Shown one piece after another: positions 17,148 through 25,581 of a stretch of DNA of 54,116 bases. Position 1 is the first letter of the stretch. Every line of letters begins with the position of its first letter. Below the pieces are notes generated by a model. It had not been told where the DNA came from. It did not search any database and saw only the letters and a program-made list of their open reading frames with translations. Source of the DNA: Chitinophagaceae bacterium PMP191F (GTDB taxonomy: Bacteria; Bacteroidota; Bacteroidia; Chitinophagales; Chitinophagaceae). Made by a program: the position numbers and the translations under genes. Location of the stretch: positions 1 through 54,116 of the forward strand of contig LGYU01000038.1 of the NCBI GenBank assembly GCA_001302245.1. Reading direction: 5' to 3'.

Positions 17148-18341
17148 TTATTTGTTTTCTGCTGCGCTGGTCGTTACTGAGTCTTTACCGGAAGGGGTAG
17201 CCGTTTCTACATACAGCTCACCCTGTCTTTCTTTAGGATTGGGTGGATTGGTACCGTGCAGGTGTTTAATAAAGCTGGCAACCTGTGCAATCTGTGCCGG
17301 CGACAGATCATCCTTCCAGCTTTTCATTCCTTTATCGGGCCAGCCATATTTAATGGTTTTGAAAATATCCTGTATACTGCCACCGTGCAGCCAGTAATCG
17401 TCAGTAAGGTTGGGGCCAACCATACCTTCGCCTTCTTTACCATGACAGGCAGCACAGTTCTGTATAAATATCTTCTGTCCGTTTTCCAGTAAAGCGGCAT
17501 CGCTGATCAGCTTCACTGTATTTTCATCCACGCTGTTGGCTGCTTTTTTCAGGTATGCCTGTCGTTGTTCCGCTGCTTCCCTCATATCAATGACCAGTTC
17601 TTCCTCACTGGAAGGAGCACTATGTGATACATGGTGCTGCCACAGGTAGATACATGCAAAAATGATAGTGATATAAAAACCGTATAGCCACCATGGTGGT
17701 AAACGATTGTCCAGTTCACGGATACCATCATACTCATGCCCCAGGTCAATCTGTGCTTCCTGTTCTGCAGGACGGAACTTATTCAGCTTGTCCCACCATG
17801 AAGGTTGCATTGGTTTAGGTATTGCTATAGCTGATGCTGAACCAGCCACTGCCAATTTTCTTCTTGCCAGGAATATTTTTAACTGGAACAGCAGAACAAA
17901 CACTACCAGCAGTTCAAGTGTGATCACGCCAGTGATCATATAGAAGGCGGTAGGAGAAAGACCTCCGAATGATGATACTGCAGGTGCAACAACAGCCTGT
18001 TCCTGTGCAAAACAGGGGGACGCCACTAATAACAACAGCACTGTAGCAGTAATGGCAGATCCTGTTTTGGAAGATGAGGGAGCAGTTGGTTCTGTCTGTT
18101 TTTCATAATACAGTCCGGCTGCACCCAATAATACATGAGCCAGTAAACCGATGATCAGTAACAGGATCATCATCACTACAATCATGATCACTACCATCGG
18201 ATCGTTCATGGAAGACTCTTTGGGCACGCCGGTAGCGCCTTCTGCCTTTGCTGCATGTGCAAATGGTACTGCCAGCAGCAGCAATGCAATGAATTTAAAC
18301 CTGGTGGTGCGGATGTAGTTATATATGCATGTGAAAGGCAT
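17148..18341 (-). CDS. ccoP: cbb3 oxidase cytochrome c subunit CcoP, mono-heme with long N-terminus
   Basis: 397-residue membrane-anchored cytochrome c that feeds electrons to the cbb3 oxidase. An N-terminal signal-like helix and a second and third hydrophobic stretch (about 48-75, 95-112) precede the CcoP core: WWDKLNKFRP, HEYDGIRELDNRLPPWWLYG, and a membrane helix at about 215-235. One heme site, CAACH at 296-300, is present with a candidate Met ligand in KGMKSW. Proteobacterial CcoP has two CxxCH motifs, so this is the single-heme form. The extra N-terminal part with two hydrophobic segments is common in Bacteroidota. It follows ccoQ by 19 bases. Confidence 0.93.
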   Translation of the reverse strand: MPFTCIYNYIRTTRFKFIALLLLAVPFAHAAKAEGATGVPKESSMNDPMVVIMIVVMMILLLIIGLLAHVLLGAAGLYYEKQTEPTAPSSSKTGSAITATVLLLLVASPCFAQEQAVVAPAVSSFGGLSPTAFYMITGVITLELLVVFVLLFQLKIFLARRKLAVAGSASAIAIPKPMQPSWWDKLNKFRPAEQEAQIDLGHEYDGIRELDNRLPPWWLYGFYITIIFACIYLWQHHVSHSAPSSEEELVIDMREAAEQRQAYLKKAANSVDENTVKLISDAALLENGQKIFIQNCAACHGKEGEGMVGPNLTDDYWLHGGSIQDIFKTIKYGWPDKGMKSWKDDLSPAQIAQVASFIKHLHGTNPPNPKERQGELYVETATPSGKDSVTTSAAENK

Positions 18342-18360
18342 ACAAAAACGTTTTTTTAAG

Positions 18361-18519
18361 TTAGTCTAAGGGAATGCGGCTGATGTTATAAATACTTTTT
18401 TTATCGGTCTTGAATACCAGTACCAGTACAGCCAGGAAAAACAATCCGAATATGCAGAACGATAACAGCGGGTAAATACTTACGCCGGTTATTTTTTCGA
18501 GATAGTGTATAAATTTCAT
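18361..18519 (-). CDS. ccoQ: CcoQ-like small membrane subunit
   Basis: A 52-residue frame: ATG at 18517-18519, TAA at 18361-18363. It encodes one membrane helix (LLSFCIFGLFFLAVLVLVF) followed by KTDKKSIYNISRIPLD. Size, topology and position between ccoNO and ccoP match CcoQ/FixQ, which stabilises the interaction of CcoP with the core. Sequence conservation in this family is low, so the call rests mainly on position. Confidence 0.82.
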   Translation of the reverse strand: MKFIHYLEKITGVSIYPLLSFCIFGLFFLAVLVLVFKTDKKSIYNISRIPLD

Positions 18520-18586
18520 TGCTAATTAGATTTATGTGTGAAAGGAAAGAGCCTTAACCTTCAGTCTGAACCTTGTGTTTTATCTC

Positions 18587-20716
18587 TTAATTGGCCGCTG
18601 TCTGTTCTTTAGGCATTGCTTTGATGTCTTTGCCCATTCTTTGCAGGTAAGCGATCAGTGCAACGATCTCGGCATTACTTTTTGTTTCGATCTTATCTTT
18701 TTTCAGATTGCTTTTAATACTGTCTGCCTGTGCCATCAATTCCTGGTTAGCTATTTTGTCGTAACCCGCAGGATAGGGTACGCCCAGTTTTTGCATAGCC
18801 CTTATTTTGGCACCGGTAGAAGTTGTATCAATTACATCGTCTAATAACCACTGATAGTTGGGCATAATAGAACCGGGAGACATAATGCGCGGGTCCATCA
18901 TATGGTTGTAATGCCAGCTATCAGGGTATTTGCCACCTTCACGTGCCAGGTCGGGACCGGTACGTTTGGAACCCCATTGAAAAGGATGATCGTATACAAA
19001 CTCGCCAGCTTTGGAATATTCACCGTAGCGTGCCACTTCATCTCTGAACGGACGAATCATTTGTGAGTGACAGGTATAACAACCTTCACGTATATAAATA
19101 TCTCTGCCCTGCAATTCCAGTGGTGTATAAGGCTTTACACTGGCAATAGTGGGAATGTTTGATTTTACCAGGAAGGTGGGAACCATTTCCAGTGCACCAC
19201 CAATAGCTACTACGATCAGGCTGAACACCAGCAGGGTCATAGGTCTTTTCTCAATCCAGCGGTGCCAGTGTTCGCGTGCAGCAGGTTGGTGTACAGCCAG
19301 TGCCGGTGCTTCTGCTGCTTCATTGGCAATGAATGAGCCTTTTGCTGCTGTTTTAGCCAGGTTGTATACCATCAGTATAGCCCCTGCCAGGTACAGACCG
19401 CCGCCAATGCTGCGTGTTACATACATGGGTATGATGTGTGTAACTGTTTCGAGGAACTGGAATTTTAGCTGACCTTCCGGAGTAAAGGCTTTCCACATCT
19501 GGGCCTGTGTAAATCCTGCCCAGTATAACGGAACTGCGTACAGTATAATACCGATGGTGCCCAGCCAGAAGTGGTTATTGGCCATTTTACGGGAATATAA
19601 AGTAGTACCCCACATTTTAGGAACCAGCCAGTACAGGATACCAAATGCCATGAAACCATTCCATCCCAATCCACCAATATGTACGTGTGCAATGGTCCAG
19701 TCGCTGAAATGCGAAATGGCATTTACATTTTTCAGTGATAACAGCGGACCTTCAAAGGTTGCCATGCCATAGCAGGTAACTGCTACTACAAAGAATTTCA
19801 GTACGGGATCTTCACGCACTTTATCCCACGCGCCACGCAGTGTGAACAGACCGTTCAGCATACCACCCCAACTGGGAGCAATCAGCATGATAGAAAATAC
19901 AGTACCCAGCGATTGGGCCCAGTCGGGCAATGCTGTATATAACAGGTGGTGCGGACCAGCCCAGATATAAATAAAAATCAGTGCCCAGAAGTGTATAATA
20001 GAGAGACGGTAGGAATATACCGGTCTGTTGGCTGCTTTGGGAAGGAAATAATACATCAGACCGAGGATCGGCGTAGTAAGAAAGAAAGCCACGGCATTAT
20101 GTCCGTACCACCATTGAACCAGTGCGTCCTGCACCCCAGCATACCAGCTATAACTTTTGAAAAAAGAAACCGGTATTTCAATGGAGTTTACAATATGCAG
20201 CATGGCTACGGTAACCCAGGTGGCAATGTAAAACCAGATAGCTACATACAGGTGTTTTTCACGACGTTTGATAATAGTACCAAACATGTTGATGCCGAAA
20301 ATGACCCATACCAGTGTGATGGCAATATCAATAGGCCATTCCAGTTCTGCATATTCTTTACCGGTGGTATAACCCAGCAACAGGGTGAGGGCCGCTGCAA
20401 CGATAATACCCTGCCATCCCCAGAAATGCAGTTTGCTCAGCTTATCGCTGAACATCCGTGTTTTACAGAGACGTTGTAATGAATAGTAAACACCCATGAA
20501 GATGGTGTTACCTACAAATGCAAAGATCACCGCATTGGTATGTACGGGACGCATACGACCAAACGTGGTAGGGGCAAAATTGAGCGAGGCTCCCGGTGCG
20601 TAGATCTGGATAGCAGCCCATAAGCCTGCCAGCATCCCTACAATGCCCCACACCATGGTAGCCCATGCAAACCATTTTACGATCCTGTTGTCATAATAAA
20701 ATTTTTCTGCCTGCAT
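18587..20716 (-). CDS. ccoNO: cbb3 cytochrome oxidase fused subunits I and II (CcoN-CcoO)
   Basis: 709-residue fusion forming the catalytic core of the high-affinity terminal oxidase, which reduces oxygen to water and pumps protons. The N-terminal 1-470 is CcoN: His59 in RPVHTNAV as low-spin heme ligand, WWYGHNAVAFF and AGPHHLLY for CuB, and AHVHIGGLGWNG for the heme b/b3 ligands. The remainder is CcoO, with a membrane anchor near 500 and one heme c site, CYTCH at 546-550, followed by SQMIRPF. In Proteobacteria ccoN and ccoO are separate genes; the fusion is usual in Bacteroidota. The gene lies 48 bases after ccoS, and both probably use the Fnr-box promoter at 20956-21020. Confidence 0.97.
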   Translation of the reverse strand: MQAEKFYYDNRIVKWFAWATMVWGIVGMLAGLWAAIQIYAPGASLNFAPTTFGRMRPVHTNAVIFAFVGNTIFMGVYYSLQRLCKTRMFSDKLSKLHFWGWQGIIVAAALTLLLGYTTGKEYAELEWPIDIAITLVWVIFGINMFGTIIKRREKHLYVAIWFYIATWVTVAMLHIVNSIEIPVSFFKSYSWYAGVQDALVQWWYGHNAVAFFLTTPILGLMYYFLPKAANRPVYSYRLSIIHFWALIFIYIWAGPHHLLYTALPDWAQSLGTVFSIMLIAPSWGGMLNGLFTLRGAWDKVREDPVLKFFVVAVTCYGMATFEGPLLSLKNVNAISHFSDWTIAHVHIGGLGWNGFMAFGILYWLVPKMWGTTLYSRKMANNHFWLGTIGIILYAVPLYWAGFTQAQMWKAFTPEGQLKFQFLETVTHIIPMYVTRSIGGGLYLAGAILMVYNLAKTAAKGSFIANEAAEAPALAVHQPAAREHWHRWIEKRPMTLLVFSLIVVAIGGALEMVPTFLVKSNIPTIASVKPYTPLELQGRDIYIREGCYTCHSQMIRPFRDEVARYGEYSKAGEFVYDHPFQWGSKRTGPDLAREGGKYPDSWHYNHMMDPRIMSPGSIMPNYQWLLDDVIDTTSTGAKIRAMQKLGVPYPAGYDKIANQELMAQADSIKSNLKKDKIETKSNAEIVALIAYLQRMGKDIKAMPKEQTAAN

Positions 20717-20764
20717 AAAGATTGGTTTCGGATTTTTTCCAGTGTGATGAAGTGTTTAAAAGGG

Positions 20765-20932
20765 TTAATTGCCGGAAGTGTGTTCCCTGTCGGGAGCATC
20801 GTCAAATAATATTCGTCGTGGCGGAGAAAAGTCATCTTCAAACTGCCTGTTCTTAACGCTCCATATAAATGCTGCAAGGAACAGCGCCGCCACAGATATG
20901 CTTGCAATAAGCAAAACGATAATTGCGCTCAT
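20765..20932 (-). CDS. ccoS: cbb3 oxidase maturation protein CcoS
   Basis: 55-residue membrane protein: a helix (MSAIIVLLIASISVAALFLA) then FIWSVKNRQFEDDFSPPRRI, the CcoS signature 'W-x-V-x-x-x-Q-[FY]-[DE]-D'. The frame is open to 20992, but MSAIIVLL at 20932 is the conserved start and lies 24 bases after the -7 box. CcoS is required for cofactor insertion into CcoN. Confidence 0.92.
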   Translation of the reverse strand: MSAIIVLLIASISVAALFLAAFIWSVKNRQFEDDFSPPRRILFDDAPDREHTSGN

Positions 20933-20955
20933 AATGCCTGTTTTGAAATATGATG

Positions 20956-21020
20956 TAAAAGTATCAGCAGTGCTATGACAATATTTTGACATTACTCAGC
21001 GCGGGAGATGATTGTTGTCA
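20956..21020 (-). promoter_or_regulatory. Fnr/FixK-type promoter of ccoS-ccoNOQPGH
   Basis: On the minus strand a dyad TGAC-AACA-ATCA (21020-21009) is followed by the box TACTTTTA (20963-20956). The centres are 55 bp apart, and the box ends 24 bases before the ccoS ATG. The ccoI and small heat-shock promoters have the same 55-bp spacing. The dyad would lie near -62 to -63 of the start site, a class I activator position. Confidence 0.72.
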
Positions 21021-21116
21021 GGAAATGTTAATTAAATGGTTTGGTAATGCGTTGTTGAATATTTGCACTGGTTGTGTTTGGAGTATGCTGGTAGCTGTAA
21101 CCATTCAGCCATCAAT

Positions 21117-23513
21117 CTATAATTTTAACCTTCTGGCAATAATGCTGCTGCTGCCATAGGTCAGTAACAGGATGCTCAGTGAGCTGGCAGGCATTAATAT
21201 AGCTGCTACCATGGGTGATAATAATCCCTGTACAGCAAAAGAAAGCCCGATAATGTTGTACAGAATGGAAACAGTAAAGCTGAAGAGTATGATCTGTTTG
21301 TTGGCCTTGCAGAGGCGGATGAATGCAGGCAGCCGTTCCAGTTGCTTCGCAGCCATGATGGCATCGCTGGCAGGGGTGAAATTGTTGGTATCTTCTGCCA
21401 GTGCAATACCGGCATTGCTTTGTTTCAATGCACCGGCATCATTTAGTCCATCACCGATCATCATTACTTTTTCTCCTTGTGATTGTAATGACCGGATAAA
21501 ATGCAGTTTATCTTCCGGATGTTGTCTGAATTTCAGGATGGTTTCAGCCCCCAGCATTTTCTGCAGATTGTTGCGTTCGGTGGTGTTGTCGCCGGAAATG
21601 ACAGACAGTTTGTATTTCCTGATCAGCGTTTTGGCTAAAGAGGTAATAAAGGGTCTGTACTGCGGTCTTACAGAAAAACTGCCATACAATTCGCGGTTGA
21701 TAGCTATGTAAATAGCCGGGCTGTTATCGGGTATATGCGAGGAGAATCCTGCAACAAACTGCATGCTGCCCATTGTAACGTACATTCCGTTTGCAACGCC
21801 TTCAATACCCTTGCCTGGTATTTCCCGGAAATGTTCAATCGGCACATAGCTACTGTAGTTCAGATGATTTGCCAGTGCTTTGCTCAATGGGTGTGATGAT
21901 TGCATAGCCAATGTTGCAATAGCCTGTTCCTGTTCAGGTGTAAGGGCAATACCAGTGTATTGTACTTCCTGGCGGTGTGCGCTGGTCAGTGTACCTGTTT
22001 TATCAAAAACAATATGTGTGGTGCCTGCAATATCCTCAATAGACTGGGCATTGCGCAGGTACAACCCGTTGCGTGCAAGTATGCGCAACATATTTCCATT
22101 GGTAAAAGTGCCAGACAATAGCAATGCGCAAGGACATGCCACTATCAGTACTGCGGTAATAGCATTCCATATCTTGCTATTATCATATTGCCACCAGTAT
22201 ACTGCAGAAGTAATAGCAATAGCAAATACGATCCAGGTAAAATACCTGCTGATGCCATGCAGGAAGGAAGAACTTTTTTCCTGTGCTGTATTTTTCAGTT
22301 CATCTTTCGACCACAGTTTGGTCAGGTAGCTTTGCGCTACTTCTTTCATCACCAGCAGTTCAATGACTGCACCTGTTTGCCTGCCACCGGCATATAGCAT
22401 TTCACCGGTTTCTTTTTCAACAGGTAATGATTCGCCGGTAACAAAACTGTAATCGATCTGTGCTTTGCCACGGGTCAGAACGCCGTCGGCAGGGATCAGT
22501 TCGCCATGATGAATAAGTAGCGTGTCTCCTGGTTTAATATCCGGCAAGGTTGTGGCAATTTCTTTATTTTCTTTCAGCACTGTTACGGCCACGGGAAAAT
22601 AAGAAGTAAAGTCCCTGTCGAACGACAGGTGCTGATAGGTTTTATCCTGCAGTACACGTCCCGCCAGCATAAAAAATACAATGCCCGACATGGAGTCGAA
22701 ATAACCTGCACCTGTTCCGGTGAATACTTCATACAGGCTCCTGGAAAAGGTAACCAGTATGGCAAGCGCAATGGGCGCATCAATATTCAGGAAACGATGC
22801 TGTAGTCCTTTCCAGCCCGATTGGAAGAAAGGATAGGCGCAATAAAAAAATACCGGCAGTGATAACAGTACATTGATGCTTCTGAAAATGCCTTGCAGGC
22901 TTTTTTCGGCAGCTTCCAGTCCCAGGTATTCCGGGAAGCTCAATAACATGATATTGGCAAAACAAAAACCTGCTACGCCCAACCGGTAGATCATGGTTTT
23001 GGAAGTACGTGGTTTTTGCTGTAAGCTGTTCAGACTGATATAGGGTTCGTAACCAATATGAGCCAGTACATCGGCTACCTGTCGTAAAGTAATTTCACGG
23101 TGATCAAAAACAATATCAGCTTCGCGACGTGTAAAGTTGACGGTTACACTGGTAATACCGTTGCGCAGTTTATGCAGGTTTTCCAGCAGGTACAGGCAGG
23201 AACTGCAATGGATCTGTGGCAGATACAATGTTATATAGGTCCGGTATTCGTCTGTAAAACTGATGAGCTGTTGTTGTATGGCTGCCTGGTCTAAAAAAGC
23301 AAACTTATCTTTCCGTACTGTTTCCTGCTGATTGGCGCCCGGTGCCGTATTCAGGTTATAGTATTCTGAAAGACCATTTTTTTGCAATAAACTGTATATC
23401 ATTTTACAGCCTTCACAGCAGAATGTATGATCATCGGCTTTAATCAGGGTGGTGAAACAAGGCTCTCCGCAATGGTAACAGGTAACCTGCTGACCGGTAG
23501 TGGTAGTATCCAT
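21117..23513 (-). CDS. ccoI: Copper P1B-type ATPase CcoI (FixI)
   Basis: 798-residue copper-exporting P-type ATPase that supplies copper for cbb3 assembly. The N-terminus has a Cys-rich segment (Cys12, 15, 19, 32, 33, 36) and an HMA-like site IHCSSC (Cys103, Cys106). Eight membrane helices surround the CPC motif VACPCALLLSG. The catalytic loop has FDKTGTLTS with the phosphorylated Asp, SSHPLSKAL and GDGLNDAGAL. The first gene of the cluster, it is separated from ccoS by 184 bases that include the second Fnr-box promoter, and it has its own Fnr-box promoter shared with the divergent regulator gene. Confidence 0.95.
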   Translation of the reverse strand: MDTTTTGQQVTCYHCGEPCFTTLIKADDHTFCCEGCKMIYSLLQKNGLSEYYNLNTAPGANQQETVRKDKFAFLDQAAIQQQLISFTDEYRTYITLYLPQIHCSSCLYLLENLHKLRNGITSVTVNFTRREADIVFDHREITLRQVADVLAHIGYEPYISLNSLQQKPRTSKTMIYRLGVAGFCFANIMLLSFPEYLGLEAAEKSLQGIFRSINVLLSLPVFFYCAYPFFQSGWKGLQHRFLNIDAPIALAILVTFSRSLYEVFTGTGAGYFDSMSGIVFFMLAGRVLQDKTYQHLSFDRDFTSYFPVAVTVLKENKEIATTLPDIKPGDTLLIHHGELIPADGVLTRGKAQIDYSFVTGESLPVEKETGEMLYAGGRQTGAVIELLVMKEVAQSYLTKLWSKDELKNTAQEKSSSFLHGISRYFTWIVFAIAITSAVYWWQYDNSKIWNAITAVLIVACPCALLLSGTFTNGNMLRILARNGLYLRNAQSIEDIAGTTHIVFDKTGTLTSAHRQEVQYTGIALTPEQEQAIATLAMQSSHPLSKALANHLNYSSYVPIEHFREIPGKGIEGVANGMYVTMGSMQFVAGFSSHIPDNSPAIYIAINRELYGSFSVRPQYRPFITSLAKTLIRKYKLSVISGDNTTERNNLQKMLGAETILKFRQHPEDKLHFIRSLQSQGEKVMMIGDGLNDAGALKQSNAGIALAEDTNNFTPASDAIMAAKQLERLPAFIRLCKANKQIILFSFTVSILYNIIGLSFAVQGLLSPMVAAILMPASSLSILLLTYGSSSIIARRLKL

Positions 23514-23536
23514 AATACGGTACAGTTTAGAAAACG

Positions 23537-23601
23537 CTAAAGTACCAGGCCGGAGGTGTGTGTACCATGATACCCGTTACCGGTTTATATGATTTTTGTC
23601 A
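23537..23601 (-). promoter_or_regulatory. Fnr/FixK-type promoter of ccoI, possibly bidirectional
   Basis: On the minus strand the dyad TGAC-AAAA-ATCA (23601-23590) is followed by the box TACTTTAG (23544-23537), centre-to-centre 55 bp, with 24 bases from the box to the ccoI ATG. The dyad also lies 67 bases upstream of the receiver-Crp gene on the plus strand. An imperfect TAAATCTTTC stands near 55 bp in that direction, so the regulator may control its own gene. Confidence 0.72.
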
Positions 23602-23668
23602 GAAATAACAGATAGTTGGCAGGGAGATAGTATTTTTATAGTGTATAAATCTTTCAATACCACAGCAG

Positions 23669-24727
23669 ATGAAAACAATACTGGTTGTTGACGATAATAC
23701 TGAAATCCGAGAAAATACAGCCGAAATACTAATGCTGGCAGGTTATAACACGTTTACTGCCGAAAATGGTAAGAAGGGCGTGGAAACGGCACTGCGTGAA
23801 AAGCCCGATCTGATTGTTTGTGATATTATGATGCCCGACCTGGATGGGTATGGCGTATTACATTTACTGAGAACCAATCCTGCCACCGAACATATTCCAT
23901 TAATATTCCTAACCGCTAAAACCGAACGCACAGATTTCCGTAAAGGAATGGAAATGGGCGCAGATGATTATATCACCAAACCTTTTGATGATCTTGAATT
24001 ATTGAAAGCTATCGAGGTCCGCCTGAAAAAAAGTGATATCATTCATAAAGCCTATGGTGCAGGTGAACAGGGGATGAATGAACTGGTAAAAGAACTGAAA
24101 AGTTCTGGTTTGTTGCTGCTTGACCCAGAGCATTATGACAGTGAGCAGGTGGCTAAAAAACAACTGATATATGGTGAAGGAAAACGGCCGCGCTACCTGT
24201 ATTTTGTAAAAAGCGGCAAGGTGAAAACCTTTAAGGTGAATGAGGATGGTAAAGAATACATCACCAACCTATACAGTGCCGGCGATTATCTTGGCTATCT
24301 TGCCCTGCTGGAAAACAGTGCTTATGAAGATACGGCTGAGGTGTTGGAAGATGCAGAAGTGGCTATGATCCCTAAAGATGAGTTTACCGATGCTGTATAC
24401 AACGATATGGCCATTGCCACAAAATTTATCAGGCTGGTAGCACAGGATGTAAAAGAAAAAGAAGAACGTTTGCTACGGCTGGCCTACGATTCATTACGCA
24501 GACGCATTGCAAAAGCATTGCTGGATATTCATGGGAAATTTAATAAAGAAGACGCTGCACAAAATTCCATTGATATTTCTCGGGAGGATATTGCTCAGTA
24601 TGTAGGTACGGCTACGGAATCGCTGATCCGTACGTTGAGTGATTTTAAATCGGAAAAACTAATTGAGATCAGGGAGGGGAAGATCAGGATACTGAACCAG
24701 GAAAAACTACAGCGTTTGTTGTATTAA
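23669..24727 (+). CDS. Receiver-Crp/Fnr fusion response regulator
   Basis: 352-residue transcription factor. Residues 1-125 form a CheY-like receiver with acidic pair Asp8/Asp9, phospho-acceptor Asp52 in VCDIMMPDLDG, the Thr of FLTAKT and the Lys of TKPFDD. Residues about 150-260 are a Crp-type effector domain (YLYFVKSGKVKTFKV, AGDYLGYLALL), and 285-345 a Crp winged helix with DISREDIAQYVGTATESLIR. So phosphorylation, not necessarily a small ligand, may switch a Crp-type DNA-binding half. It is divergent from ccoI across a shared Fnr-like dyad, and is the natural candidate regulator of the three matching promoters. The PAS kinase at 12982 is the candidate partner. Its stop overlaps that of the next gene in a common TTAA. 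Confidence 0.9.
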   Translation: MKTILVVDDNTEIRENTAEILMLAGYNTFTAENGKKGVETALREKPDLIVCDIMMPDLDGYGVLHLLRTNPATEHIPLIFLTAKTERTDFRKGMEMGADDYITKPFDDLELLKAIEVRLKKSDIIHKAYGAGEQGMNELVKELKSSGLLLLDPEHYDSEQVAKKQLIYGEGKRPRYLYFVKSGKVKTFKVNEDGKEYITNLYSAGDYLGYLALLENSAYEDTAEVLEDAEVAMIPKDEFTDAVYNDMAIATKFIRLVAQDVKEKEERLLRLAYDSLRRRIAKALLDIHGKFNKEDAAQNSIDISREDIAQYVGTATESLIRTLSDFKSEKLIEIREGKIRILNQEKLQRLLY

Positions 24728-25140
24728 CGGTCTGCATCCCGGTCCAGGTCGTAATCCATATCGGTATCATCTGTTTTGGGGCGGAATGCAATGGCAATCT
24801 CTTCTGCGTGGTCGTTCTGTTGTTTCAGGGTCCAGTTATCCGTCATGGTGGTTTCCAGCCACAATTTACCTGATTTGCGGAATACCTGTGCCAGTAAACC
24901 GAAACGTGTAAAGAGTATATCTTCCACTTCCTTCACCGTCATCTTATCATTCACTTCCATTTCACCGGGTTTAAAATGTCCCGGTGCAATATCCGATAAC
25001 GGCAGGTGATAAGGTTGTTTTCTGAATGTATTGGCTGCAGCATCTTTCCTGAAAAATTCAATTTTCAGGAAAGGGAACTGGCTGCTGAAATCCCGTTGTA
25101 CCTCAGCCGCCTGTTTGTCTGCCTGCATAACTAACTGCAT
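24724..25140 (-). CDS. Conserved-looking hypothetical protein, partner of the small heat-shock gene
   Basis: 138-residue soluble protein that I do not recognise. The N-terminal part is MQLVMQADKQAAEVQRDFSS; the core has IEFFRKDAAANTFRKQ and GLLAQVFRKSGKLWLETT; the tail is strongly acidic (DDTDMDYDLDRDADR). No signal peptide or membrane helix. It starts 9 bases after the stop of the Hsp20-like gene and so is probably co-transcribed from the Fnr-box promoter at 25582-25646, which would make it part of the cbb3-linked regulon (inference). It converges with the receiver-Crp gene, the two stops sharing TTAA. Confidence 0.75.
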   Translation of the reverse strand: MQLVMQADKQAAEVQRDFSSQFPFLKIEFFRKDAAANTFRKQPYHLPLSDIAPGHFKPGEMEVNDKMTVKEVEDILFTRFGLLAQVFRKSGKLWLETTMTDNWTLKQQNDHAEEIAIAFRPKTDDTDMDYDLDRDADR

Positions 25141-25149
25141 ATAATTTTT

Positions 25150-25545
25150 TTAATACACGTAAATGGTAATATCATCCTGCTGTGCAGGATTGTTTTTCGG
25201 TATGCGCACCGTCAGTTCACCCAGTTTTAGGGTAGCTGTGGTCATCAGGGTATCGGCGTTGCGGGGTAATGTAAAAGCCCTGCGCCACAACATACAGTCG
25301 TGCTCACAAAGGTTGTTGCCGCAATGCACATGTTTTTTATTCTTACGTACACTGATGTACAGTACACTGTCCTGTATACATACATTAATCTGCTCGCGTT
25401 GTACACCAGATACAGCAATACCTAGTATAAATTCGCCTTCACTGTCTGTAATTACCGCTGCCGGTACTGTAGTACTGCTATGACTGGTTTTGGGTGGTAA
25501 TGCGGTAATAGCTTCTGCCGGTAAATTTGCTGCAACTTCCATCAC
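25150..25545 (-). CDS. Small heat-shock (Hsp20/alpha-crystallin-like) protein with Cys/His-rich loop
   Basis: 131-residue protein with the alpha-crystallin sandwich: VITDSEGEFILGIAVSGV, INVCIQDSVLYISVRKN, WRRAFTLPRNAD, and LKLGELTVRIPKN in place of the usual 'GVL' strand. ATP-independent holdase activity is expected from the family. Unusually, the loop between strands (about 70-85) contains His72, His74, Cys75, Cys80, His82 and Cys84, a possible metal-binding or redox site. The N-terminal 28 residues are low-complexity. The gene is preceded by a promoter with the same geometry as those of ccoI and ccoS, so it may be an oxygen- or copper-linked chaperone (inference). Confidence 0.78.
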   Translation of the reverse strand: MMEVAANLPAEAITALPPKTSHSSTTVPAAVITDSEGEFILGIAVSGVQREQINVCIQDSVLYISVRKNKKHVHCGNNLCEHDCMLWRRAFTLPRNADTLMTTATLKLGELTVRIPKNNPAQQDDITIYVY

Positions 25546-25581
25546 GAATAGTTTTTAATGGGTAAACCATGTATAACATCA

